From assembly GCA_011799875.1 (NCBI GenBank), contig CM022301.1, forward strand, positions 11,303,570 through 11,367,569: a stretch of DNA of 64,000 bases. Direction: 5' to 3'. This DNA is from Thinopyrum elongatum. Its lineage: Eukaryota; Streptophyta; Magnoliopsida; Poales; Poaceae. The notes under the pieces are model-generated. The model ran no database searches. It was not told the origin of the DNA and worked only from the letters and a program-made list of their open reading frames with translations. The translations under genes and the position numbers were made by a program. This document shows, in pieces, positions 34,267 to 44,484 of the stretch; position 1 is the first letter of the stretch, and each line of letters opens with the position of its first letter.

Positions 34267-34460
34267 ATGAGATGGTATGTGGTGTACTCAGGTAGACATC
34301 CAGGAGTCTACAATTCATGGAAGCATGCCATGAACAAGTCAATCGCTACAAAGACAATTGCTACAAAGGGTTTGATACTAGAGAGGAGGCAGAGCATGCT
34401 TACTCCAAGTATTTGCTCGAAGAGGAGAGGAATCACGTAGTAGGCAAGGGTGCATGTTAG
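34267..34460 (+). pseudogene. RNase H1 N-terminal (viroplasmin-type) domain fragment, frameshifted
   Basis: After an intron-like acceptor the frame starts RWYVVYSGRHPGVYNSW, the typical opening of the small hybrid-binding domain (Cauli_VI / RNase H1 N-terminal fold) that occurs widely in plant genomes. The second half of the domain (EEAEHAYSKYL) lies in another phase: one base appears to be lost near 34326-34332. The downstream phase ends at TAG 34458-34460. With the preceding ORF it may be a gene fragment carried in the surrounding CACTA element. No catalytic RNase H part follows. Confidence 0.6.
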
Positions 34461-34750
34461 ATCAGGTGGAGTTGGATGAAGAACTTGTTTGTCCTAATTA
34501 TGGTCTTGCTTATTGTGATGCTTGTGTGGACCATGTAACATAAATTGGTCACATTGAGATTTTAGTGACTACTTGTGACTTGTTATGATGCTTTTGTTAA
34601 TTTGATGGAATACCTGAGGTTTTAGTGACTACTTGTGTCTTGTTATGAAGCTTATGTGCATTGGCTATGATGTGGTACTGTTTGCTATACATATATGTAT
34701 TTTCTTGCAGGGCTGATGAAGAAACTAATATAACAAAATATTTGAATTAA
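34461..34750. other. AT-rich spacer, no gene seen
   Basis: A diverged direct repeat (TTTAGTGACTACTTGTG at about 34560 and 34620) is the only structure noted. Confidence 0.5.
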
Positions 34751-35314
34751 TCTTTGCCGAGTACTACACTCGGTAAAGAGGAATTGCCGAGAACAAAGCT
34801 CGGCGAATCTGCCACGTGTCGAGCTCTAGTAACTTACTCCAGACTTTGCCGAGTACGGCTACAAGGATCTCGGCAAAACGAGGCCGCTAGGACTTGCCTG
34901 GCATGGGATCGCCGAGTGGATGATACTCCTCAAAGGGGACCACTCGGTAATGGTTTCTAAGTTTGCCGAGATCCTCTGGACCACACTCGGTGAAGTTCGG
35001 GTTTGCCGAGAACCTCAGGCCATGCGTCGGCAAATATGGGAGACCATGTGGCGTCCTCGTGTGCCTCCAGGTTCGCCGAGTACGTCGCCAAGGCTCTCGG
35101 CAAAGTCAGATGCCACGTGGTAGCCGCCGTCTCCGTCCGGCCCGTCAAGTGCCTTTTTTGTGCCGAATTCGCCACCTAGGGCTCAGCAACTGGTTTGCCG
35201 AGTCCCCGATGGACGGCGCTCGGCAAAGTGGTCTTTGCCTGAAGGGTTCGGGCCGAGTCCCCTTAGCCGAGAACTACACTCGGCAACCTCCCTGCCGAGT
35301 GGGAAACAACTTTG

Positions 35315-35326
35315 GCCGAGTGTTCC
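35315..35326. repeat. Target-site duplication of the LINE, left copy
   Basis: GCCGAGTGTTCC here and GCCGAGTGCTCC at about 36862-36873 differ at one base and bracket the LINE. Confidence 0.75.
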
Positions 35327-36861
35327 TTTTTCGATAAAGGACATTTCATTGAATTGATTTATCAAGGTGATACAACCGCATCCAAAGAATGCCCGGCCTC
35401 TGCATAACATGATGCACACAGCCAACAAGTCCAAACAACTAAAAATAAACATTGTTTTGCAGCAAAAGTAAATCAATCCAGCCTAGGGTGGGGCAGATCC
35501 TATACGGAGATTACACCGCCATCCATGGTGGGAGAAAACCTCCCTGGCCGTACGCTCCAGCCGTGTAGACACCATCATAAAGAGGTCTCTGTCCTCCGAC
35601 TTCTGCAGAATAGACCAAGTACGGAGCCATCACGTACATGCATGAATAACCTGCACAGGAGAGGAAACACATTTATTATTAAAAACCACATCATTCCTGG
35701 TAAGCCACAATGCCCAGCATAAGGCAGCCGCCCCCACAAGAATATGTGCAGAAAATTGTTTATCAATACCCCGCAACCAATTGCCGAACATGTTACGTGC
35801 ACTACGTGGGGGGTATAGATTTGAAGCTATTTGAACTATGGCCCATACTGAGCGAGCAAACTTGCACTCAAAAAATAAGTGTTTGATAGACTCGTCATGT
35901 TGGCAAAAGACACATGTCTTACTACCTTGCCAGTTACGTCGTGCCAGGTTATCTCTAATTAAGATGACCCCTCTGCTTAAAAACCAGAGGAATATCTTCA
36001 CTCTCAGAGGTATTTTTAGCTTCCACAATTTTTTGTTATCAACTGGAACATCGATATGAGTCATCGCATCGTACAATGACTTGACTGAGAAACTACCGTT
36101 TTGGTGTAGTTTCCATCGAAACTTGTCCGGCTCGCTTGTCAGTTGAATGTCCTCCATACGAGAGAGTAATTCATTCCATGCTGCCAGGCGAGGGCCCAAG
36201 AGATCCCTACAAAAAGAAATATCGGGGTTTTCTTGTCCCAAAACTTGTTTGATCGTGACAAATTTATGTCTGACAATCCTGTACAAGCTAGGGTACTGCA
36301 CCATAAGTGGGGTGTCGCCTAGCCAGGTATCTTCCCAGAATCGAACCTGAGAACCATCCCTGACTGAGAAAGTACCAAATTGAAAAAAGAATTCCTTGGC
36401 CTTCATGACACCATACCAAAAATGTGAATCGCCGGGTTTCCAATGAACTTGAGAAATGGCTTTGGACCCCACGTATTTGTTACGAATGATTTCCTGCCAT
36501 ACTCCATTCTCAGTGAGTAATTTGTAGACCCATTTACTGAGAAGAGCGATGTTTTTAATCTCAAGATCTTGAATTCCGAGCCCCCTTTGACTTTTAGGAC
36601 GGCATAATACAGTCCACCTAGCCAGACGATATTTCTTGGATTCATTATCGCATTGCCAAAAAAATCTGGATCTAAAGTAATTTAGACGCTGAAGAACCCC
36701 TTTCGGTAAGTGGAAGAAAGACAACATGTATAGAACCATATTGCTGAGGACGGAATTGATCAAAATCAATCGTCCCCCATATGACAAGAGTTTGGCTTTC
36801 CAGCTGGCTAGCCGTTTCTTAAGTCTCTCATCCACATGCTTCCACTCAGCGATAGTTAAAC
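35327..36861 (-). mobile_element. 5'-truncated LINE (L1-type)
   Basis: On the minus strand the insert ends in a short A tail (TTTTT on plus at 35327-35331) and starts abruptly at about 36861 within the ORF2 frame, the usual result of incomplete reverse transcription. It is about 1.5 kb long. The duplicated target lies on both sides. It disrupts the CACTA subterminal repeats, so it is younger than that element. Confidence 0.85.
35630..36835 (-). CDS. LINE ORF2 C-terminus with zf-RVT domain
   Basis: 401 open codons to TGA at 35630-35632. The start begins beyond the reverse transcriptase palm (ASWKAKLLSYGGRLILINSV is the conserved post-RT segment). Landmarks follow in the normal order: RFFWQC, RPKSQRGLGIQDL, WKPGDSHFWYGVM, VRDGSQVRFWEDTWLG and the zf-RVT core PLRVKIFLWFLSRGVIL with CVFCQHDESIKHLFFEC. 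No stops interrupt it, so the insertion may be fairly young. The palm domain with its YADD motif and ORF1 are missing because of truncation, so this copy cannot act by itself. Confidence 0.88.
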   Translation of the reverse strand: MDERLKKRLASWKAKLLSYGGRLILINSVLSNMVLYMLSFFHLPKGVLQRLNYFRSRFFWQCDNESKKYRLARWTVLCRPKSQRGLGIQDLEIKNIALLSKWVYKLLTENGVWQEIIRNKYVGSKAISQVHWKPGDSHFWYGVMKAKEFFFQFGTFSVRDGSQVRFWEDTWLGDTPLMVQYPSLYRIVRHKFVTIKQVLGQENPDISFCRDLLGPRLAAWNELLSRMEDIQLTSEPDKFRWKLHQNGSFSVKSLYDAMTHIDVPVDNKKLWKLKIPLRVKIFLWFLSRGVILIRDNLARRNWQGSKTCVFCQHDESIKHLFFECKFARSVWAIVQIASNLYPPRSARNMFGNWLRGIDKQFSAHILVGAAALCWALWLTRNDVVFNNKCVSSPVQVIHACT

Positions 36862-37105
36862 GCCGAGTGCTCCTGACACTCGGGAAATACAGAAATTGCA
36901 GTAGTGTCTTGTTTATGTCATGTATATATGTTACATAATCCTGGGCTTGATGGTAAATGATGTAGTGTCCAGATTTGACAATCTATAAATATACCAAGCG
37001 AATGGCTTTCCGAGACGTTTCACCTCTCGCGTTAGCGTTGGCTAAATTTTCATTTCTTTTTTTTCTCTACTATTGCGTAGCTTCGTGTATAATTGTTTAG
37101 GCTGA

Positions 37106-37114
37106 ACATGTGTG
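37106..37114. repeat. Target duplication of the MULE, left copy (ACATGTGTG)
   Basis: ACATGTGTG is repeated perfectly at 45447-45455. Nine bases is the standard Mutator duplication. Confidence 0.9.
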
Positions 37115-37440
37115 AATTTTTTCAAAACTATCACTTTATTTATAGCAATTTCGGAAACTATAGCACACAATACCAAAAAATCAAAAGTATGACCTCGTCG
37201 TCCTCGTGTTGGCCGAAGAGGGGGTTTTCGGCCAGGGTTTGGCCGAAAAGGGGTTTTCGGCCGTGCATGGGCCGAAAAGGTACCTACCTTGGCCGAAAAG
37301 TCCTTTTTGGTCAGCGGTAGGCCGAAAAGTCCTTTTTGTCACCAGTAGGCCGAAAAGTCCCTGGGGCCCACCTTTTCACGTGAGCGGGTGGCCGAAGCTG
37401 CATGGCTCCGCTCTTCGGCTTATGTTAGGCCGAAAAGATT
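37115..37440. repeat. Left MULE terminal inverted repeat and GGCCGAAAA array
   Basis: About 175 bp match the right end in inverse orientation. The motif GGCCGAAAAG / TTTTCGGCC occurs about ten times between 37200 and 37440, extending beyond the clean repeat. Such arrays may be transposase-binding sites (inference). Confidence 0.85.
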
Positions 37441-37561
37441 TTTTTTTTTACTTATGAATGCTGTGCAACCATTGCCCATCTTAGACATTGAAAAAATATA
37501 TTACCACTCTTTCCCTTATGAATGTTGCATGGCTCCGCTCTCCGCTCTTTCCCTTCATATA

Positions 37562-37675
37562 TTCCCGCCAACCCCTTCCCGCCATATGTTCCCGTCACCC
37601 GTTTCCCGCCAACCCCTTCCCGCCATAAGTTCCCGCCAACCCTTTCCCTCCATACCGCAGTCATTCTTTCCCGCC
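37562..37675 (+). promoter_or_regulatory. Cluster of six E2F-type sites (TTCCCGCC)
   Basis: Perfect TTCCCGCC occurs at 37562, 37576, 37603, 37617, 37630 and 37668. E2F/DP factors bind TTTSSCGC-like sites, and most copies read YTTCCCGCCA. The cluster ends 18 bases before a TATA box and about 110 bases before the start of the plus-strand ORF, so S-phase-linked transcription of that gene is plausible. Binding is inferred from motif only. Confidence 0.6.
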
Positions 37676-37692
37676 ATTTTCTCCTCTCTACC

Positions 37693-37699
37693 TATAAAA
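37693..37699 (+). promoter_or_regulatory. TATA box upstream of the MULE plus-strand gene
   Basis: TATAAAA in the context TACCTATAAAACCCCC, 93 bases before the ATG at 37786. Confidence 0.6.
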
Positions 37700-37785
37700 C
37701 CCCCTTCACACGGAGGTGGATAAGTAGTCCAGTTTAGTGTAGTCGAGATGTCACATTATCATTTTGATTGTAGTTTCACCCTGAG

Positions 37786-38229
37786 ATGAGCAAATGTCTT
37801 CTTAGGCTAGCCACCGATTTCAGGATGGACAATAGGATATTTCCATGGGACGAACTCCTCGGTAGTGACACCATACTGAATGAGTTGGCTCACGCATTAC
37901 GTAGGTCTGGGTGGTCTGAAAGGACCTATGAGGAGGTACGTAAAGAACTTCTTAGGTTGCATGGAAGGTGGAAGAAGGTAGTGCAGACGAAGAGTGAAAT
38001 TTTCTTAAGGATTGCAGCAGAGCATACATTTTTATGGACTGACGACAGTGAAGATGAAGACGATATCTTCATGCCGAGCACCAAGGCCAAGAGTAACGCA
38101 CCGTCGAATGGCAAGAGTACCGCGTTGTCGCAAGGTAAGAGTGCTGCATCGACGAAGGGCAAGAGTACCGCATCGTCGAAGGGCAAGAGTGCTGCATCGG
38201 GGGAGGATGACGATGATGCCTTCATGTAG
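37786..38229 (+). CDS. Small MULE protein with Ser/Lys repeat tail, unrecognised
   Basis: 147 codons from ATG 37786 (or the in-frame ATG at 37825, before DNRIFPWDELLG) to TAG 38227-38229. The first 90 residues are helical and charged with three spaced tryptophans (PWDELLGSD; RSGWSERTYEEV; LHGRWKKV), loosely like a Myb/SANT or MADF-type DNA-binding helix set, but I cannot assign a family. Then comes an acidic DDSEDEDD and about five 8-residue repeats of the GKSTASSK type, ending EDDDDAFM. It is transcribed towards the other two genes, the place mudrB has in maize MuDR. No lesion is visible, unlike its neighbours. Confidence 0.6.
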   Translation: MSKCLLRLATDFRMDNRIFPWDELLGSDTILNELAHALRRSGWSERTYEEVRKELLRLHGRWKKVVQTKSEIFLRIAAEHTFLWTDDSEDEDDIFMPSTKAKSNAPSNGKSTALSQGKSAASTKGKSTASSKGKSAASGEDDDDAFM

Positions 38230-38792
38230 TATGTAAGCTGTAATTTTTAAGTTCAGCTCTACCGTTTAATTCATATGTACTTGTATCTTAATTTTCGGTT
38301 GCAGTCTGTTTGGAAATGTAACTGGAATAACAATGTGAATTAATAGTAATATGTCTCTCGCATACATAAAACGATATATGTCTTCTAATGAGATAGAAGC
38401 AAGTGTGATATTAGCACATACATGAAGCATGTCTCATACATAGATACTGACTCACAGATGCGAATAGTCTGAAACTAACATAGATAATGACTCATACATA
38501 GATAACCATATCACTGTGGGGGGCGACGACGAGTCTGGGTCTTCCACGTGCGAGGACCGGAAGGCGATAAGCGCTGAGGCAGTGCACGATGGTCACGATA
38601 ACCACGACCATAGATAGGGTCGTCCATCACTGTCTGTGTCTCCTGCAACGGTGGTGGTGGTGGAGTGTGAAACACTGTCTGTGAGAAGTCATAAGTGTTT
38701 GCATCTTGGTCATCACTATCCCCTTCGCCCTCTAAGAACGAAGCACCACCACTAAGCATCGGTGACTGCACTGAATGCATGAACGGTTGCGA

Positions 38793-38795
38793 CTA
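38793..38795 (-). other. Nonsense codon in PMD exon 7
   Basis: TAG shortly after the predicted acceptor, in the context GGC AAC TAG TCG; CAG to TAG is likely. Confidence 0.65.
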
Positions 38796-39083
38796 GTTGC
38801 CGCCTGCGGTAAAGTAAAACATGTAAAATTGATACAAATGCATTAACAATGCATGAACGAAGCACCACCACTAAGCATCGGCGACCGCACAAAATGCATA
38901 AACGGTTACTACAATGTTGAAAAGAATGTAGTACTTAGTGTTACCTAGTTCCATGTGCTGATGCCAGTAAGCGCTCCCTGGTTGTGAAGGAGATGGCTGA
39001 TGCCAGGAAGAGCTCCATGGCTGTGAAGGATGAGGTTCTGAACGGTGCACAGAGGGTCGTGGTTCTGAACGGTGCACAGAGGG

Positions 39084-39086
39084 TCA
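39084..39086 (-). other. Nonsense codon in PMD exon 6
   Basis: TGA in a repeated HSEPRPSVH unit. Neighbouring copies of the unit have CGA at this place, so the change CGA to TGA is supported within the gene itself. Confidence 0.85.
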
Positions 39087-39598
39087 TGGTTCTGAATGGT
39101 GCACAGAGGGTCGTGCTTCAGAATGCTGTAGAGAGGGACGTGGCGGACGATGTGCGGGAGGAGGAACTACAACATCCGAAGATCGTCTACACGTAACAGC
39201 TGCGTAAATCCCGCGTAGCTTGTCATCAAGACGCCTCAACCATGAGACGTGCTCTCGTGATGGGATAGTATCTCCCCTCTGAAAGCGCTGCATTAAAGCG
39301 GAAACCTCCTCTCGCGCCTCGCTTGTCAAGTCAACCTGTACACGAAGAGTTAACCAATTAGATCCTCGTTGTATGACAGACAACACGAATAGATAACCAA
39401 TTGAATATGTCCAGGTTAAGAAAAGACTTAACATATGAAAAACATGGCACGTACCGCGTGGTGCCTGGTTCCCACAACAGAGACAGTTAGGTACATATCG
39501 CTGGTGAGAGGGGCTTCGATCTGATCAGGAGCAGCTGATGGAACCAAGTAGATCCTCGTTGTATGCCGGTAGCGCTGCAGATACAACCCGAACTTTTC

Positions 39599-39601
39599 CT
39601 A
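39599..39601 (-). other. Nonsense codon in PMD exon 5
   Basis: TAG between CCC TTT AAC and GAA AAG TTC; CAG (Gln) is the likely ancestor. Confidence 0.75.
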
Positions 39602-41389
39602 GTTAAAGGGCCGAACCTTATCCCAGATATTTGTCGGCGCGGTAATGCATTCGTCAACGTAAGGGGTAATGCTTTGAAGCCAATAAGCCATGGTCTTGTC
39701 TCCTCCTAGGCGACTGTACCTGAGATTGACATGCGCGTTACATGATTAGGTATATTCTGAATGCAGAGCTGAGAACTAAAATAGTATTACTACTTACTTG
39801 TGCACGTGTTCTGGTAAGTGTGGAATATCTGGAATGTCAGGCTCTTGACATAGACCGAACTGTCTTATCACCCTATGAAGAGCCAGCTCCTCAACCGTCA
39901 CGTCGAACACCAACTTGGCCTTGGTCATCCAATAGTGCTGATCTCTAGTGCACAATTCAGAAATTCCAACTGGGTACCTGGATAATATAGCCTGATGCGA
40001 GTATGGCTCCCAGATAACTTGATCCTCATGCAAACTATCAAACTGCGCCGTGAAGGCCGGGTAGCAGCCCCTCACCTGGCTATGCGCAAACTGTCTCTGT
40101 GCATGACAACAAATAAGCATTAGTAATACTATTGAATGGCAAGAAATAATCGAATTAATTGTTACTTAATATGAAAGTACCTCTCGCCGTGTCCAAACAG
40201 ATCCCATAGTAGGCAAGTCGCCGATAGCAGGCACATAAGCACCAGCTAAGTCCTCCAAACCAAAAGGTTTATCAACGTAGACATAGGGTCGTCCAATAGG
40301 GAATCTCTCGTATGACCAGAGCTGCAACAATAATGGACAACCAACAATATTTGATTTTCTAGACTTCAACAAGCAACCTTTGCACAGGCCTCTATACGTA
40401 GCTGCTAACACAGCAGAACCAAAACTCCTCTGCAGAATGTCCCCAGGGCAACGTGCGTCAGCTATCTCTCGTGCAATACCGATGAATCGTGCATCGACAG
40501 TGGTCGCGTGGTTCTCCGTAAACATCGTCTTGCCGAACAGCCAAAGAATATATGCCTCTAGGGACCGGTCAATCTGTGCCTCTGACAACTGAACATCGGG
40601 ATATCCTAATGAGACAATCTACATAGAAACGTAATGATTGTATGAACATCGGGCAACTAAAAAAACAATATTTTTTTAAGTGGCCGTGAAGGTTACCTCA
40701 AACTGGCTCAACCATCTAAAAAGAGGCCCGTGATGATCGTTCTCTATGGCTCTAGCAGTTGGCACCGCAGCCAAAAAATGGGTCTGCATCAATTCTGGCC
40801 AACCAGATTCTGCCTCTAAAGGACCTATGGCAGCACCGGCCAGAGGTAATCCCAACAAGTAAGACACATCCTGTAAAGTAGGCGACATCTCTCCCCAGGG
40901 AAAGTGAAACATATGTGTCTCTGGTCTCCATCTATCTACTAAGCAGGTAAGGAGTGACTTGTCGTAAGAGAAACTTTTCACTTGCCTCTTGCGTAACTGC
41001 ATTGGTTCACCTGCCTCATCTAAGTCCGGACCATCAACCCACTCATCCAATGTACCCTCAATCAACCGTGCCAAGGGTAGACGTCCAGCCCAACTTAACC
41101 TACAAAAGAAAGAGATTGTAGCACACTGTTAGCGGCTATGAAAAGTATGTCAAACATAGTAAGTCATTATATAGATTCCATTATATGCATACATACCTAT
41201 CAACCCATGAATGGTGTATCATCCAGTTAGACTTTGGGGTGCGAGTGACCAACACGTCTAAGTTCTTGCCCGCTACCATAAGGGCGCCCCGGTGCTTTCT
41301 ATCAATATTACCATTAAGCAATGGATATGAAGACATATCTGAAATTCAAATAACAAATCTCAGGTGCAAATAAAACATAGTACAAATAT

Positions 41390-41643
41390 ATTACAAATTA
41401 AAACATAGTTCAGACCGTATTACAAATTAAAACGTAGTCCAGACCGTATTACAAATTAAAACATAGTTCAGACATATTATGAATTAAAACATAGTTCAGA
41501 CATATTATGAATTAAAACATAGTAATGACATATTACAAATTAAAACATAGTCCAGACATATTATAAATTAAAACATAGTCCATATTAGAAATTAAAACAT
41601 AGTCCAGACATATTACAAATTAAAACATAGTCCAACATATTAC
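41390..41643. repeat. About 28 bp AT-rich tandem repeat between PMD and MURA
   Basis: Units of the form ATTACAAATTAAAACATAGT followed by CCAGACAT repeat eight or nine times with small changes. The block lies 10-260 bases beyond the MURA stop codon, in the likely 3' region of that gene. Confidence 0.85.
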
Positions 41644-41652
41644 GACTGCCAA

Positions 41653-44484
41653 TTATATAGCTTGTGAGTTATTTCTTACTCGTCCGACCCTTCGGCCTCG
41701 ACTGCCATGACCACGTCCGCCTCTTGCTCCTGTTATCGCAGTTATCGAAGTGGAAGCACTCGTCGATTTGGAAGCACCGTCTTTGTTCAGGTCGGGACAA
41801 TATTTCATCCTATGCCCATAAGCCGCGGATAACAAACATTGCCTGGTTGCTCCAACAGCTTCAGATTGGTCCATATCGTTTCGGATGCGACGGGCCTTTC
41901 GTCTGCCCCTACTTGTTCGCCGAAGGTCTGGATGCGGGATGTATACTCTCTCACCGTCGTTTACCTTGTTGAAATTGCCAACGAATCTAAACCCTGTCAT
42001 CTCACCTGTCCATGTGTTGAGCACTGCTTCTTTTAAATAGTACGGGGACACGAAGAAGATAGTGTCCAACTCAATCTGGCCACAGGCAGCCAACACATGT
42101 GAGCAAGATAGGTGCAACAACTTCGGTTTGTTGCATGTACACTCACACTTTGGATAAAATTCCGTTCCAATTTTTACCTCGTGCATCTTCACCTCATTTC
42201 CAGAACCAAAACCATCAGTAGGAAGTTGAACCTCATACCTCCTTTCCTGATTCCCTATGAGTCTGACAGTGTGCTTCTTTGCTTTCTCTATCTTCTTTGC
42301 CATGTACTCCATGACACGACTACAATAAGGTGTGTTGTGATTATCTGCAATATGCTTCTTTGCTAACTCGTTCCTTTCTCTAAAATATCTCAAAGTGCCA
42401 TGGAATACAGCCTCCACAATAGCTGTGAGTGGCAATGCTCTATTCCCTCTGAGTACAAAGTTATACACCTCTGCAAGATTGGTTGTCATGTGGCCATACC
42501 TAGCTCCATGGGTGTCATGCAGCAAAGACCAATTCACTGGAGGCTCTTTCTCTATTCACTCAGAAAAATTCTTTATTGCCCTGCCATTCTTTCTCTTAGT
42601 ATTAGGAGGGTCAATTGCTGGCAAGTCACAAAGACCTACTGGCTCCTCTAGCTCCGCGATGAGTGCTACTAATTTAACCTGATCTTCTTCCATTTTTTTC
42701 CTCGCACGGACCTGCTTCTTAGTAAACTCATCTAGTTTTGACCAAATAAATCCGTATTTGTGCTGCTGGCTCTGCTTGCATAATTTTTTGAACAAGTTCA
42801 TCAACCGCTTGTTCATGAACTGTGAGAAAAAATTAGCCCCAAGATGGCGCATGCACCACCGGCTCTGCAAGTCCTTCCAAGGTGTTGGTTCATCAGCTGT
42901 TGGATTCCTTAATGTCTACACGACCTTCCATATACCAGCATGTCTGTCATGAATGACACACACGTTTGGTCGGTCCTGCACGATGGCAATTTTCACTTGC
43001 CGGAAGAACCATACCCAGCTCGAAAAGTTCTCACCCTCTACAAATGGCATGACAAGTGGGATGATTTGATTATTCCCATTCACACCAATAGCAGTCAGGA
43101 TTTGCACTTTATACTGACCGGTCAGGAATGTACCATACACAAACATAACAGGAGGACAATGCCGAAAAGCTTCGATGCACATAGCAAAGGAGAAGAATAC
43201 TCGTTTCAACACCTTAAAATTTGGTATACTAAGCAACCTCGTGTGTTGTACGTTCACATAAGTGCCAGGATTCCTCTCCTTTAGTATGTCAAGGAGACGG
43301 ACAACATTATCATATGAGTCGAAGAACGTCCCAAACCTTTCCTCCATAGCCTTCTGCTTAGCCCTCCAAGCCTTCCCATAATGAATGACATAATTCCATC
43401 TGACCTTCACTGCTGTCTGGATGTGTTTTGCTTCCATATCTTTCTTCTCTATTATCTCAGTATACATGAGTTGCGCAATAAGAGTTGAAGTCAGGTTTGG
43501 ATAATTCACCAGAAGGTTTTTCCTCACACAATTATGTGGGACGACATTGGTGACAACCCAGTGGATGTCATACTTCGGCACGTGCCCGTACACCTTTCCA
43601 GGATAACCTGTTTCAACACATTTCACGGTATAGTTTGTTGGACTTGATATGTGTGTCCGGAAAACCCTCTGCGTAGACATAGACCACTTTACCACCGCAT
43701 ACTTCAATTTTTTCTTTGTATCAAACATAGCCCCTATCTAGACTTGGTTCTGATTATACTGCCATGGAGTCTCATGGCCATCGTTGACCGTAAGGCCGGT
43801 GGATATGTCCTGATCCCATGCAGAAGGAATCGGTACCTCCGCTTCATCCTCAGAATTTTCAGAATCCAGTTCCACCGCCAATCCATCCTCGTCCTCTTCC
43901 AGTATCACCCTCTGCATTTCATCCCCTTCCTCATCCCCATCGGCAAAACCAGAACCAGCTAATATTATCGACTGACTACTCTGCCCGGTATAATGACCAC
44001 AAACATTGTGTGGCACGTAGTCCAACTCTTTGTCGGGTTGGCTAGCATCCACATCCGGTGGCTGTGACTCGGATAAATTAATCTCGCTGGCCACTTCACT
44101 GCCATGGCCGGGTTCATACCCCCTGTGGAGTTGTACGGTATTCTCCTCCTTCGCCACAGGTTGCACATGTGCATATGGGTGGATTCTTCGGTCTCGGCAA
44201 CGTCTTAACAGGGTCAACCAATGCTGGCTCCTATCTATCGGCATCAACTCCCACTTGACATTTTTACAGGATTTGGTCCACAATGCATGAATACTGACGG
44301 AACATACTTCAGAATCCAGCCCGAAACTAGTTGTCAACCAGTACTTCAACTGTCTAATGTCCAGTCTGTCTGGGTCTGTTAGTGTCATGACGCCATTTTT
44401 AAACTCGCTAAGATCAACCCCCAACTCATTATATCGAACATTACCAGCGCCGTAGTAAACAGTTAAATTTACTGATTCAGACAT
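41653..44484 (-). pseudogene. MURA-type Mutator transposase, single frame with three nonsense codons
   Basis: One reading frame runs from ATG 44484 to 41653 (about 943 codons) with stops only at 43738 (TAG), 42916 (TAG) and 42556 (TGA). The N-terminal third is acidic. Then comes the Mutator DNA-binding domain (KKLKYAVVKWSM; YTVKCVETGYPGKVYGHV), the MULE transposase core (GTFLTGQYKVQILTAIGVNG; SSWVWFFRQVK; VIHDRHAGI; SRWCMRHLGANF) and a SWIM zinc finger (CECTCNKPKLLHLSCSHVLA) with a weak C-terminal CCHC-like end. The first catalytic Asp, normally in a DGTF motif, is Tyr here (VYGTF). A GAT to TAT change would explain that. The gene is dead as read. A GC-rich open stretch at 44744-44941, ending in a possible donor, may be an upstream exon. 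Confidence 0.92.

Larger units (their letters stand above)
34750..36905. mobile_element. Terminal region of an older CACTA element (TTGCCGAG family), split by a LINE
   Basis: From 34752 to 35326 the motif TTGCCGAG and its complement CTCGGCAA recur at least a dozen times, often head-to-head (for example 34844-34876, 35195-35228). This is the subterminal signature of a large grass CACTA group. After the LINE the motif continues (GCCGAGTGCTCCTGACACTC) and ends near 36905 with GCAGTAGTG, which reads CACTACTGC on the other strand. The opposite terminus is not in the window, so the element's other end and target duplication are unknown. The small genes and hairpin arrays to the left are probably its cargo. 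Confidence 0.6.
38511..41336 (-). pseudogene. Plant mobile domain (PMD, MAIN/MAIL-like) gene, seven exons, three nonsense codons
   Basis: Predicted exons: 41336-41197, 41099-40697, 40618-40181, 40096-39798, 39719-39455, 39335-38945 and about 38805-38511, all with GT..AG borders and consistent phase. The protein carries the aminotransferase-like PMD fold (LVDRWRPETHMFHFPWGEMS; TLQDVSYLLGLPL; QLWSYERFPIGRP). Such proteins are related to Arabidopsis MAIN/MAIL and occur in many transposons. The tail has HSEPRPSV repeats and a Pro run. Three in-frame stops break it: TAG 39599-39601, TGA 39084-39086 and TAG 38793-38795. Each is one C-to-T step from Gln or Arg; the TGA sits inside a repeat whose other copies have CGA. 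No frameshift is seen. Confidence 0.85.

Noticed and set aside
34267..34460. Integrated pararetrovirus
   Set aside because: Only a viroplasmin-type domain fragment is present. This small fold also occurs in RNase H1 and many plant repeat proteins; no coat, movement or polymerase sequence lies nearby.
37926..38225. 99-codon minus frame
   Set aside because: It is antisense to the plus-strand MULE ORF, which has promoter motifs and better coding character.
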